Under the pieces are notes generated by a model that was given only the letters and a program-made list of their open reading frames with translations, ran no database searches and had not been told where the DNA came from. From assembly GCA_022579005.1 (NCBI GenBank), contig MU401684.1, positions 1 through 57,222 on the forward strand: a stretch of 57,222 nucleotides of DNA. Direction: 5' to 3'. The stretch comes from Poronia punctata. Its lineage: Eukaryota > Ascomycota > Sordariomycetes > Xylariales > Xylariaceae. Below are positions 22,886 through 39,600 of the stretch, piece by piece (position 1 is the first letter of the stretch; each line of letters begins with the position of its first letter). The translations under genes and the position numbers were made by a program.

Positions 22886-25800
22886 TTTGATGGTTGTTTG
22901 GGTTTGGAGAGAAGTTTGAAGCTGAAGCTTTGAAGAGTTGTGAAAAAGGGTTGGAGTGAGTTGTTGTTGTTGAGAAGGCTGAAGAGGCTGTTGATGATGA
23001 TGATGAGAAGAAGATTGGAATTTGGGTTGGGAATTCAGATTCTTTTATAATCATTTGCTCTCCTCTGGTTCTCTACCAAAACGTCCAAAGTTGGATAGGA
23101 GAATACCTTCTCTTGCGGTGTCATCCCGCCTGAATTCCATGGTGAAGTTCCCCAATGTGACTGATGGTAGCTGTATCAGCTAGACTAATTCATTGGCCAA
23201 GGCTTATTGAACAATAGTCTACGCCGATCTACATATCTGTCGACGGGCCGCACAATGTGGGTACCCCTCCCCCGGCCACAACCAGGTTGGAAATGCACAT
23301 TGCAGAGCAAAGCTTGTTGCTGCTCATTTGAGCTACCTACCTGCAAGTAGACTAGTTCATATCATTCATGATGAGATCTTCAGCTATCGCGGCTGCATTG
23401 TCACCTTGATAGTCACCCATTCCTCACTACCGGTAGCCTCCCCCCGCCTATCTTGTGAATTCTGATATGGTGATCATCACGAGCGCCGAAGGAAACAAAA
23501 ATTGGGAAAAGTTCAATCGATTTCTAATCTACCTACCACTTTTCTGTCTGCTCAGCTCTTTCCTCTCCTTTTGTTCCAGTAGCCACCTCACCGCTCACCC
23601 TTCCTTCACCTTCCGATAGAATCTTTTCAGCAGAGTTTGTCCTTCGGAAGCCATATCTCCTCTCGACCTCTGGTGGAATATACCTCAAGTTAAGCCTCTC
23701 AAAGTTGCGCTGGCCGGCCCAATGGAGGCAAGCTCAACATGACAGATGCCGGCTGTCTATAGGTTCCAAGCTAAGATGATCTACATGTACCTAATCCTTG
23801 ACCTGTTCGGTCTGCGCGTACCGACATGCAAAACGTGCCCCCTCACCAAGATAGGAAGAAGATTATACAAGCAGACGGTTAGACATGTTCTCTGTGACGC
23901 TGTACACGTACCTGCAGAATCTATCAAATAGCTTATTCATCCCAGTTACATACCGTCACACAATAAATAAACTACCTACGTGCAGATAATGCTTGTATTT
24001 CTAACCCCTGGAGTTCATAGCGTCTACCTACTCGTACACGTATTTTGATAGGTCAAGCATGTAATTAACCAAGCAAGTTACTCGTAGTCCCAAACTTTAA
24101 TGTCTACCTGACAGGAACCGGTGACGTATGTCAATATTGGATTTATTGTTATTGTTAAAGAAATTAGATTTGTGACCTTGATGATTTGCTTGGTCGACGC
24201 GTGGCCCGCTGATCTACCTCCCGGCAGCTGTCCCCTACTCGGCACTAGGCAAGAGTTAAACTAGTGGGGGCAAATTAGCTAAGGCTATACTAAAATGGTG
24301 GGTTGGGGGTTTAATAGCGCCAGCCGTTCAGCCGGCCTTCTCAGGTACCGCTAGGTCAAATCCAGGCTGCAAGGTACCAAGAGGTAAAATTGTTCCCCGC
24401 TTTGTTGATGATGGTGGTATTCTGCCAGGGGCTGGTACCTATTGTCACACAAAGATATATGCAGGAACTGGTTGCAGCTTTCACATACTATTCAACTACG
24501 ACTATCTGCGAGTAATATTCAAGCGGAGGACGTTATTATCAAGTCTTTCCTGGTAGGCATACCTGGTATGGAAGCCACGAGGACGGATCAGAGTACCTAG
24601 GTACCTATCAGTGTCAGAATTAGACGGTTTCTACGCTATCCCAAGTAGTGTCAACCAGCTTCAATGTCCACAAAAGGATCCTTTAAAAAATAACAATAGT
24701 ATCCTCGAAACCAGACAGGTTTTAACATCTCCAAACTAGAATCTGCGATAGGAGAACTACCTCCCTTGACAGAGGGTAGGGGAGAGGATTTACGTCTTGT
24801 ATGTGTAGACAGATGGAAATGCGCTAAAAACAATCCAGGAACCATGCATCTAGATAGTCTACTGCAACCTGCAGGTGCTCGGTCGATCACCTGTGAGTCT
24901 GTCTGTGACAGATATTCATCCCCATTTGGGGAAGAATAGACAAAAGCGACAACAGAGAGTTTTATCGTTACAGCCTTTCCACGCCCACGCCCCCCTTATC
25001 TGCCTCGGCATTTGTTTTCTGTCTGCAGCATTTTGACCAAAAGCTGCTACCTACCTCGTCGTACTTGTAATCCCCTTCAATGCGCTGATACTTAAGCATA
25101 ACAGGCCGAATTGTAACTAGGTAGGTACTCGTATGTCTGCCAGAACTGATTACCTATTCATAAAAGTTCATTGATACAACCTAATCATCCTTTGCATCCA
25201 CAGCACGCTACCTAGATTAGATACTTCACAAGAAGTACCGATATCCTGTATTTGGAATTCACCGACTAGCTTCCTAGCTTCCTTCACCTTGTATAGGAAC
25301 CATTTCTCCGGGATAGATGATCGCTCGCTGCCCCTGGCATACATAGGTACATATGTAAGTGAGTGATCCACTCTTATACACATCGCAACACTCCATCGCC
25401 GATGATGAAATGTACAGGGCTAGGTATAGTTTTGTATGGGCCTGCGTAGTAACGCTACTGCGCCCCTGACAGCTCTTCATCACAGTCCTGGTCTACAAGT
25501 ATTTAAATAAATAGTTGGGCATCGACATGATAGGCGATTGGTGACTGACTCTTTGTGTAAAGTTGCAGTAAGGATTCTAAAAAGCACTTGCAGCTGTACG
25601 TACTTGTAAGTTAAAATATTTCAAATCCTCTGCTTTTGCAAGATGTTTGTTGATTTAAAGGAGAGCTAGGTATAGGTATCACATATCTATTCCCCCCCTC
25701 ATAAGCTTTTCTGCTTTTTTGCTTTTTTTTTTAATGTTGCATGGCCTAGGTAGGTCTAATACACCAATCAACGTCTTGGTATACCTACATGTACTTGGAG

Positions 25801-27925
25801 GTTAGAGCAAAGCTTTGATTATTAAAAACAACTTGGAAAACATTCATTGCAAGCGGGCAGCATAGCATGCCTGCCTTTTCACTATTGAAAATCGTCTGCT
25901 GGCCACCCATTTTTTATGTTCAATATTCCTATTCCCCCTCCCTTTGAGATCTGCCTATCATAGCATATCCTCTCTTCGGTTGCTGCTCAGCGCCATGTCC
26001 ACCCTGTTACATGTAAGGGGCGTCTTTTTAGGGCGTAGGAGTAAGCTCACCCATACCATGTGTACGTAATGCACGTAATCGGTGGCGTTAACGGCTCTTA
26101 CTCATCACTTTAATATGTGCCTTTTTAATACCTGGTTCAGTAGTCCGATCAAGCTTTTTCTACGCCTTACGATTACATGTAGGTAGGTTAAATACCTGGT
26201 TCGGTGACATTGTAGCGCTGTTTGTTTCCCGGATCTTGATGGTTGTGGTTGGTACGTACTACCTTTTTACCTACCTATAGAACCATTTAAACTATGTGGG
26301 TTAAGCAAATGAATGAATGAATGAATGAATGCAGGGAAAAATATCTCCTTGCGAGTTAGTACTTGACTGTATTTATGTTATGTGGTCTAGGACACGTTTC
26401 CAACTCTTAAAGTCGTAGATGTACTTGTACTTTGATTCGGGAGCGCAAGAGAATCCATAATGCTTCTTTCCCCCTATACTCCATGTTGCTCCTGGTGTAA
26501 AAGTTCTGAGAGAATATTCAATAACCTGCTACTACTATGAGATAGATACCTAATAGCATCCCACTCAACAGAAGAACTGCTGCCATGACTTTCTTTTCTA
26601 CACGCAAACCCAGGAAAACGGTACAAGTAGAATTTATATCCTCTAACATAAGAGTCACAGCAGAAAAACTACATATAATCAAGTACTGTCTTGTATATGC
26701 CCCCTTTTAGATTGATGTTTGTTTGTACTTGAAATGTTATAACACGTCGTTATAAATTGAGGTAAGTTAGGTTGATTAGAGTCTGTTCATTGCTCACCGC
26801 ACTCTTTTCTAAATAAACCCTGAATAAGTAGTACTACCAAAAACCAAAAGTAAATATAATCACAAAAGAAAATCCAGTTTATAAGCATGCATAGTCTTTC
26901 TAACCTGTTAGCAGGAATTGTTTGTTTGTGTGAGTTTCAAGTATAGGGTAGCTTATGCCGGCTCACCATCACCATTACCATCACGATCACACAACAACGC
27001 ATCTGATACAACTTGGAGGACAGGTACGCAGACACTAATTCTAAAAATAATGACAATGGCAATAGGAGAGCAAAACGCAACTCGAAACCAATAAGATAAT
27101 CTGTTACCTCGATCTAGATGCCACTTTGACAAGTGGGGAGGTGAGGTAAAGGAATAAAACTCCAATTTTCTTTCTTATAGATCTACGTTGTACCATATCT
27201 ATGTCTCAGTAGGCAAAGCCAGACTACAGTAAAATTCATGCACGACACAAGATTACTAGAGGCCAAAGACAGAACAGCCAAATCGAGTGGCGTAAGAATG
27301 ATTACGAGTATAATTACGTCCATCCAGCAACTCCCCTGACTATGCACTGTAAACGAGCTGTGTCTGCGTGACGGCAAAATATATCTAGGTACCTAACCTC
27401 GTGTGATCGTGGCCCGATTTCCAACAAGAGATGAGAGAGACAGCATCTGTTTTGCTGTTTCTACTCTAGAAGAAAGAGGACAACCTAAAATGGAAAGGGG
27501 CCATCGATTAATATCGTTCATTGTGTAGGCAAGGTAAGCAACCAGTCCACCCTAGCAAAGGCAAAATCCCTCCCCGTAATCAATCCATAACGTGTGTGGT
27601 GGATCTTTTTGCCCAGACGGCATCATCACCAAGAGAGGCGATGCTTCATATATCTTCGTACCCTGTAATCTCAACCTGAAACGTGGAAGGCGGACATTTG
27701 CAAAACAAAACGCCCAAAGGGATAGGCCCGCCAAGTGGTATCTGCAAAGAGAAAGTATCGTGTCGATTCAAACTCGCTTCAAGGATGGAAATATAAGGGA
27801 AAACAGTGGCCGTTCCATGGTATATCATATGTTCCAGCTTGGATGTAATAACCGCTTCCCGTACCGATCAAATCTTGAAAATCAAACTTTCATCAGGTCG
27901 TGAATCTGTCGTTGAAGAATTCATC
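22886..27925. other. 5-kb gene desert
   Basis: No reading frame above about 100 codons and no splice-linked set of frames was found. The first few hundred bases are the HsbA-like gene promoter, including a GAT-rich stretch near 22993-23010. The rest is dotted with TACCTA/TAGGTA and TACTCGTA-like words (for example about 24590-24610 and 25740-25795). An AATG microsatellite (about six copies) lies at 26308-26331. The final 900 bases lie downstream of the 902-aa gene. Confidence 0.6.
26308..26331. repeat. AATG tetranucleotide microsatellite
   Basis: About six perfect AATG copies in intergenic DNA. Confidence 0.9.
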
Positions 27926-30634
27926 TTAGTTCTCTTCCTCCTCCTCGATTGGCGCAGGAGTTCGTCGCTCGTTCCTCCGTTTCGGTCTTCTATGTCGTGA
28001 ACTTGAAATGTTACTGGCCGAATCCTCAGGGGCCAAGTCGAAATCATCGCCACCCCAGTCGCTCTCGCTCGTAACCCCGTCGTCCTCGCCATTAGCCCAG
28101 CCCGGTCGCTCGTAACCAATGGATCCTCCAGAGTGCTGCGGGAGGACATCGATGCGGCCGGAGCGACGGTGCTGTAGGCTCATCAGGAGGCCGTTGTTAC
28201 GCTGACGCAACGCGTTGCGCACCACTTCAGCACGCTCGTGCAACTTCTCAAACGCATCCTCAAGTGCCTCCATACCTTGGTAGATCTCTCGTTCCACTTC
28301 TGCTAACACGGCCATCTCGACTTCCTCGTCGTAGGACACAGGCTGTCTGCTGTGGCCCGGGGCCGTCGACGATGAGAGCGACACAAAGGAGGCAGGCGTT
28401 GTGCCGCGAGAATAAATGCCCGAATAGGGCGTCGTGCTGCGAGACGCACGCATTCCGGTCCCCGGAGTCATAGGCCCTCGCGATGGAGGCGGCGAGAAGA
28501 AGCCGCTACCCGGTGTCGGGCCCCGTGATAATGGGTTGTCCATGGTCGGGGTAGTAGCATCCTCGACATCCGCACCTGACCACAGGAACCCGTCGAACCG
28601 ACCGGAAATAAGGATTTCCCACTCCTGTGGGCTGATATCGGCCATTGTCGCGAGTAGATCATGATGGAGCCGGTTCTTCACCAGGTACAAGGCGGTCTCA
28701 GCATCTCGCGGTGCCTGCGACAACCGATAGAGCCGCTGGAGCTGGAGCCCCGTCTTCACTAAGAAATCTGTTCGGGGTTTTCGCATCGGAGTGGGAGCTC
28801 GCATAACTGGCTGGAGTTCCTTGGCACCGGACATGAGCGCATTAAAGTAAGGTCGCTCTTCCTGATTCAGGCTCGTAAGAATGGCAAACGCTAGCGTCTC
28901 GTCGTCTACCTCGGATGGAGGAGGCGCTGGGGTTTCTGCGCAGCTGTTCATCCATTTGTCGACAGAGGACCTGACCTTCTTGGACTGTCGCAAATAATGT
29001 TCTCGAAATTCTTCCGCGATGTCGGGGTCTAGCTTCACTGGCGAAGCGGGCCGGGGAGGTAGTTCGGCTGTGCTTTCGATCGCGGTAGCAACAACGGTGG
29101 TCAGATCGAACGGCGGCCACGATGGCAGCTCTACCCGGCCACCCACTCTCTCCAGAACTTCTCCCCATCCTAATCCCTCATGCTCTTCTGGGTTCTGCTC
29201 GCATACAATGCACGCACATCCTTCTGCGGGCAAATCTCTCGAGAAAACATCTTCTAGCCGGTCTAACAATCTTCGCGCTACTGATTTGTGTCCCGTAGCT
29301 ACCGCGATTGAACCTTGCCTCTGGAGCACTGTTTGATACTGATCGAGCAGATTGAAGAACGGCGCGAATATCGTCTCACAGCCCGTCATTGGTGGGTTAG
29401 ATGGCCGAGTGCCATTCTGTCGGGGTGCGACAGACAGGAAATGCTTCGATACCGGGTGTTGTAGCCCGCCATTCTGTAAAAGATAGTCGACTCTGGGAAC
29501 CTCTCGAATATCTAGAGGTGGCGGTGGCGGCGGTGGTGGTGGAGGAGGACCAAAGTCGTTCGAAGGCGTCGCTGCAGGCGTCGCGCGCTCTTTCTCGCCG
29601 TAACTATGGCGCATAGAGGGGCCTTTGTTGAGGGATCCGTGGGAGTACATACGAGTCGAAGGAAACTGTGCCGTGGCAGTCGGTGTCTTTGGTGACGAGT
29701 CTTGCACAGATTCAGGCGAGTCGTCGGCCTCGAGGCCAGGCATATTGGAGGATTTTGTAGAAGTCGACCTTTTGGGGGCGACCGGAGTCGCAGTTGATTC
29801 CATCCCAAAGCTCCGACCATCGCTCATGGCAGATATAGTTTCGTCGAGTACCTGTATAACAGGCGGGGGCGGTGGTGGGTAATTGGGTGGTGCCTGGATG
29901 TAAGTAGCTTGGCTAGACGCCTCCGACCTCATCGACTTATCGTGATGGTGGGAGCTAGATCGAGAGATACCTGACGCCCTCGACCTCGGTCGTTCCAAGT
30001 CATCGTTTCGTAGCGACGCCGTCCTCGTGCGGCGTTTTTTCTCGCTCGACAAATCCGTCTCCGGCGGGCTCGGCGGCCTATCATCCAGACGGGACGACTT
30101 TCTTCTAATCTTTGAACCTCCAAGCGAAGCAGACCGTCGCATATTTGCAGAACCCAGATCGGTCGGGTCCGGGGTCAGCGGGTCGCGTTGCTGGTGCGAA
30201 GTGCCCAGATCATCTCGACTATGGACAGCTTCCTTGCTGTGGGCCTTGCTAAAGGAAGGGTACGGTAGGCTGACCCTACTCTCGCTGATATAAGTCCTGG
30301 TGAGTTCAGGAACGAGGTCGCTCATTGAGGACGATTTCATATCTCTCTCTTTTTCCTTCTCTTCCCTAGTTCGATGCCGGCGGCGGTGAGTAGAGGATGT
30401 CAAGGAAGAATCGCCGTCACCAGTGGTTGTCTTTGTCTTGGATGTTCTGTGCGACCTATGGCGGTGACCATCTTTTTCTCTGTCTCTGTCTCTGTCCCTG
30501 TCCCTGTCTCTTTCTCTGTCTCTTTCCTTCTCTGATTTCGAACGCACGCTTTTGCTTCGACGCTCTTTACGGGGTTCCTCGTGGACGTCACTGGGTGCTG
30601 CTGCGGCGTCAACCTCGCTATCCTTGGCACCCAT
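27926..30634 (-). CDS. 902-aa low-complexity protein, conserved C-terminal half
   Basis: A single exon of 902 residues. Residues about 20-100 are very basic with an Arg-Asp dipeptide run (RDRDRDRDRDRE) encoded by a hexamer-like repeat at 30478-30530. A Pro tract of about 11 residues lies near residue 363-373 and a shorter one near 255. The middle and C-terminal half look folded and helical: FAPFFNLLDQYQTVLQRQGS, a Cys pair in GCACIVCEQNPEEHEG, then FLVKTGLQLQRLYRLSQAPR and DISPQEWEILISGRFDGFLW. A probable coiled coil follows (EVEREIYQGMEALEDAFEKL) before an acidic end. I recall that some ascomycete homologues carry the label 5-methylcytosine G/T mismatch-specific DNA glycosylase. I see no helix-hairpin-helix or glycosylase motif here and do not adopt it. 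Function unknown. Confidence 0.82.
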   Translation of the reverse strand: MGAKDSEVDAAAAPSDVHEEPRKERRSKSVRSKSEKERDRERDRDRDRDRDREKDGHRHRSHRTSKTKTTTGDGDSSLTSSTHRRRHRTREEKEKERDMKSSSMSDLVPELTRTYISESRVSLPYPSFSKAHSKEAVHSRDDLGTSHQQRDPLTPDPTDLGSANMRRSASLGGSKIRRKSSRLDDRPPSPPETDLSSEKKRRTRTASLRNDDLERPRSRASGISRSSSHHHDKSMRSEASSQATYIQAPPNYPPPPPPVIQVLDETISAMSDGRSFGMESTATPVAPKRSTSTKSSNMPGLEADDSPESVQDSSPKTPTATAQFPSTRMYSHGSLNKGPSMRHSYGEKERATPAATPSNDFGPPPPPPPPPPPLDIREVPRVDYLLQNGGLQHPVSKHFLSVAPRQNGTRPSNPPMTGCETIFAPFFNLLDQYQTVLQRQGSIAVATGHKSVARRLLDRLEDVFSRDLPAEGCACIVCEQNPEEHEGLGWGEVLERVGGRVELPSWPPFDLTTVVATAIESTAELPPRPASPVKLDPDIAEEFREHYLRQSKKVRSSVDKWMNSCAETPAPPPSEVDDETLAFAILTSLNQEERPYFNALMSGAKELQPVMRAPTPMRKPRTDFLVKTGLQLQRLYRLSQAPRDAETALYLVKNRLHHDLLATMADISPQEWEILISGRFDGFLWSGADVEDATTPTMDNPLSRGPTPGSGFFSPPPSRGPMTPGTGMRASRSTTPYSGIYSRGTTPASFVSLSSSTAPGHSRQPVSYDEEVEMAVLAEVEREIYQGMEALEDAFEKLHERAEVVRNALRQRNNGLLMSLQHRRSGRIDVLPQHSGGSIGYERPGWANGEDDGVTSESDWGGDDFDLAPEDSASNISSSRHRRPKRRNERRTPAPIEEEEEN
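30478..30530. repeat. TCTCTG/TCCCTG hexamer run coding for Arg-Asp repeats
   Basis: Imperfect tandem hexamers inside the 902-aa gene. On the minus strand they encode the Arg-Asp/Glu dipeptide tract near the N-terminus. Length polymorphism is likely. Confidence 0.8.
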
Positions 30635-32357
30635 GGTCGCGAAATTTGCAGCCAGTTAGCCAATCTGGTCTGGTTCTGCCCCCGCTGGGTATTGTATTTG
30701 ACTCCGAGATGAACGTCGCAGACGTCGCTCCGGAGTGGCTAGAAAGTTCGTCTTTTCAATGTATTGGTAGCTACACTTCGATCTCTTGGGTCATCAGTAC
30801 GTGTTGGATAGATTGATGGTGTGCATGTTTTCGACGGAAAGTTGTCGGAATGGAGGATCCAAGTCGTGGATGTGTTGTTCATGCAGAAGAGGAAAGATAC
30901 GTACCAGAAGTCTGAACCTCAGACGAAGGATCATACCGTTCAGCGGTTGTTGGGCGTTAACAAGCTACGCAGCTTGCTATGATTCGACAGTTTGTCATAC
31001 CCGACTGGATAAAGTCCTCATTCAATACAGTGTGCAAGGCAGTTGGCAACGCCTTTACAGGCAGAGATGATCCAATCACAGCATTGTGTTTGTCTCGTTT
31101 TAGCGGCCGTTGAATAGGCGATGTTCGCTGGACAGCCGCCTGTATTGTGCTAGCCTGTGATTCTGATTGGTTGTTATTGGTATGGGCTTTGGGTGAACCC
31201 GCACTGTCAGGGTTCCTCTTGGTGTTAAATAGCGTAGCAAGTACCTTGTAGATGCGGGGTCCTACAACAAGTACTTTGGCTTGTATACCAAGTACCTTCT
31301 TGTAGACAGACGCAGAGGAGGTTGGGAAGTAAATGAGCGGTGACTACATGGACATACCTCGGGACCTTCGAACCCGAGTTTTTACATATGTCTATTGTCT
31401 ATGTACTTACAGCAATGTAGAGAGAGTAATTATCACAAGTATGTAAGTAAAGAAATAGTAAAAGGACCATGATCGCTGCTGAAAACGTTGGAGTAATTCT
31501 CCCAAGTGATTCACTTGAACACAGCAGAGTTTACTAAATCACTTGCCTACAAGTACTCATCTTATGTGTTGACACTACGACGTATTGGTTCTCAGAATCT
31601 AACTATTGTAAACATTCCGCTCAGGTCAGTACTTTAAGACAAGATTATGTTCATAATCAGGCACGGCTACATATGCTGCATTCCTGAACATCGCAAAGGG
31701 AGGCAATAAAAACGTGGCACATGATTCACTCTGGCCCTTTGCAATAATGCCGAGTAGCCTCTTATATAATGAGACAGTGACCCAGGCACGCCAGGCACAA
31801 GGACCAGACTACAAAATTACGTGTAGGCAAACGTTAGGTGCAAGTAGGTAGTAGTAAGTACCTACTTTACCTACCTATTTGTACTAACCAAACATAGCAG
31901 ATTCCATATAGAGTTGAATCGACCAGTCGCGGGCACTAGCAGGTATCTACGATGGGCTAATAAACGTTTACTCAACGGTTTGGCAAGCTGAGGCTTCTTC
32001 TATGTATGATTCGTTCCGTTCGTCATATCCAATAGAGCCATCCTAACCAGAAACCTAACAAATAGCAACTATTGCAGAAAGATAACCAGGCCATCCTGGT
32101 GTTTTAAGCCCTAAAACAAAAGCATATCCCTCCCAACTACACTCTCTTGCGCAAACCACGCTTCCATCTCCGTCTAAAGAGCCATGTCTATCGTGTCTTC
32201 ACCAACATTCCAATGCATCCTGATGCATCGCAAGGAATCCATAATTATTCCCCCTATTTATGCCCATATGTGGAGCACCGGGCCAAGGGGTGTCTAGACT
32301 GGTAAGAGAAAACCTGTCTCGGTCGATTCTTTTTCTTCGCCCATGGGTCTTCTTGGT
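30635..32357. other. Promoter of the 902-aa gene and 3' flank of ATP sulfurylase
   Basis: 1.7 kb without a supported gene. At 31225-31300 the word CAAGTACCTTGTAG and close variants occur three times in direct and partly inverted form. Short plus-strand frames at 30786-31070 show no similarity to anything I know. Confidence 0.55.
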
Positions 32358-36679
<4,322 letters not shown>

Positions 36680-39600
36680 TCACCAGTCAGGCCCTGCGAT
36701 GACTTGACGCGCAAACTGTTGCCAGCGCCTCAGACGCGCCATGGAACTCTCTGCTAGTAGCGGAAACTCATCCTTCAGGTCCTGAGGGCTCTGAACTGGA
36801 GCTTCATCCCGACTGTGTACGACGGCTTTCTTGACGGCACCGGCGCCTGCGATGGATGATATGCTGGTTACCGAGGTGACGAATGTGCTCGGAATCGCCG
36901 TGACACTGACAATATCAAACTCTACTGTAGGTCACATGTTAGTCGCGTTGTGATATTATATGGCGGTTCAGAGAACTTACCTAACCCAATTCTGGATGGT
37001 GACCCTGCGGTGGGCGTAATAACCCTAATCGTGCCTGACTCGGTCAATGTCGTCTCGGTACAAGTAGTGTCCAGCGACGAAGGAACTGCCGTGGTGGGGC
37101 TCGGGGACGTTGATGACAGAGTGATAACTGTTATAGTTCCCGACTGCGTGATAGTGGTCTCACTGCATGTTGTGTCGATCGAGGTCGCCGAGGACGTCAC
37201 GGGCGTCGAGGCTGTCGAGGATGCCGAGGCTGTCAAAGCTGTCGAGGCTATCGAGGCCGTCAAAGCTGTAGAGGTTGTCGGGGTTGTCGAGGTCGTCATC
37301 ACCGGGATCGGGGTAAGAGTCACTACAGATATGGTGCCAGACTGTGTGATCGTGCTCTCGGTACATGTCGTATCCAAGGGAAATGATGAGCTTGGAATCA
37401 TGGAAGATGGCCCGATAGATCCCACATTGCTTCCAGTGAGTACCGAAGAAGGCAGGGTGCCCGTAAGTGGGCCGGTTGCTGTGGCCGGTCCGGCAGAAGG
37501 ACCCGCTGGACTAGGAGTACCGGTAGAGCCGAGCGGCCCGCCGGATGCGGAAGAGCTGACTGAAGGAACCGACATCGGTGTTGACGAACCTCCCGAGCCA
37601 CTGCCAGATGGCCCTCCTGAAGGAATAGATGAGGCGGTACCGTTCCCGGGCGTTCCCGTAGACGGGTTTACTACAGAGCCCGTCGTGGAAGCCGTTGGTG
37701 ATGCCGGACTGGAAGCGGTTCCTGTATCACTAAATGTGCTATCGGGTACATCAAACGTCACAAGTTCTGTCGTCCTCGAAGTTACCAGCGATCCCTGTAC
37801 TGTGAATACGAAAGTAGCTGTCGTTAAAGTCACAATATGACTGTGGGTTCGGCTGGAAATTGTCGCCGTGGGCGGACTCGTGGTCGATATACCAGATGGC
37901 GCCGCTACAGACCCCGACCCTGTGGGAACGGATGAGGCAGCCGATGACGGGGAGGAACCACTGGAACTGGGGATTCCCGACGAAGATGGTAGAGAACTAA
38001 CCCCAGAGCCGGACCCTGCTGGCGACTGGGGCGTCACAGTGCCGGCGGTGGGACCTGCCGTAACCTGAGAAGGCTGAGTCATCTGGCTCGGAGTTGTCGG
38101 ATAAGCGGAACTACCCGGCCCAGAGCTGGTACCTGGGAGCGTACCACCAGTAGCTGAGAGCTGGTTAGAGCTCGAAAATTGTCCCGATGTGGCCGAGGAA
38201 TTTCCCGCGGGGATTGAGTTGCTTGCGCTAGAGGTAGATCCGGCATTAAGTGAAGTACCGGTCAACTCGGAAGTTGGGATAGCTGCCGGGGAACCAGACA
38301 TCGAAGCCGCCCCGCTATTGGTAGGAACACCAGATGACAAACTTGCCGCCTCGGATGACGGGCCCAGGGAAGGACTAATTGGTGTGACGGGCACATTACT
38401 TGAATTAGGGCTGCTTGGAGACTCAGTCGGCGAAAGGCTCGTCGTAGCAATCGCGCTAGTGGTGGCCGATGCGTTGGACGAGGCGATAGGAGATGCACTG
38501 GACGGCTGAGCAACGATGCTGCCTGTTCCGCTATAGCCTGGCGTTGTGGAATTGCCTAGGGGGAAGGGCACGCTCGAGGAAGCACTTGGGTTAGACGCTT
38601 CTGAAGACGCTGACGGTCCCGAGGTCGTGCTCGGCAGGGATCCGGAGGTTGTATCGGTCGGCGAAACACCCGGCATACCCGTTTCGCTTGCTCCAGGCAT
38701 CGTGGAGTTGCCCATTGTGTTGGGGGCCGTCTGACTAGCTGTGAGTGGTCCGTTGGTTCCGGACTCAGTTGGCAGTGGGCCTGGGGATGATGCCGAGCCC
38801 GTGGATAGAGGCGAGTTACCTGAGGACGGGAATACAGTGGTCTCGGACGGTACCGAACCCGTGTTTGTCGGACCGGAAGAGCCAATCGTGGAGATTGTAG
38901 CCATCTCACCAGAATTGGTAGCTGGTGTGGTTCCAGAAGATATAGGCACGCTTTCAGACCCGATGGAGCCGCTCGTTGGACTTGTTGCCGGACTCGTCCC
39001 ATTTGCATTGAGAGAGGCACTGTTCGTTGGAACTGATTGTGCCGAGCCGGATCCCGAACCGAACGGTCCAAGAGTGCCGTCAATATCCGACGAGCTCGTT
39101 TGGCCCGTTGGGGCTGACGCAGTACCAGACGGAGGCGCCGATGCCGTGACTATGCCGGTGCCGCCGGGCGGGCTGTTGGTCGCACTAGCGTTGGGGTCCG
39201 AGGGGCCGCTTAACGACGATGACATGGCCCCGCTGGTCATGGAAGAAGGATTGGTACCAGCTGAAGCCTCGCTCGTGCCGCTCGGCCCGCCGCTCGAGAT
39301 ACTGGCGACAGATGCGGAATTCGTCAAAGACAGGGACGCTGTAGCCACGGCGCTATTTGAACCACTCGCTGCTGAGGAAGTCAGTGCCGGGGATTCCGTT
39401 CCCGGCAACATCATAGTGGTACCTGTGCTCAAGATGGGACTTCCAGAGCCCGTCGGCCCCGTGTTGGCGAGTGTTGAGTTGGGAAGAGGGAACGAAGCGG
39501 ATGGCGCCCCTGTGCTGCCGGTGAATCCTGTTTCGAGAGAAGAGGTGGACGCGCTCGTAAGCATACCACTAGTCAATGACAGTAACGACATGGTACCAGA

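Noticed and set aside
15399..30634. DNA-methylation module made of the SRA protein and a putative 5-methylcytosine glycosylase
   Set aside because: The glycosylase label for the 902-aa protein is remembered, not seen; no glycosylase motif is present, and three other genes lie between. Not supported as a system.
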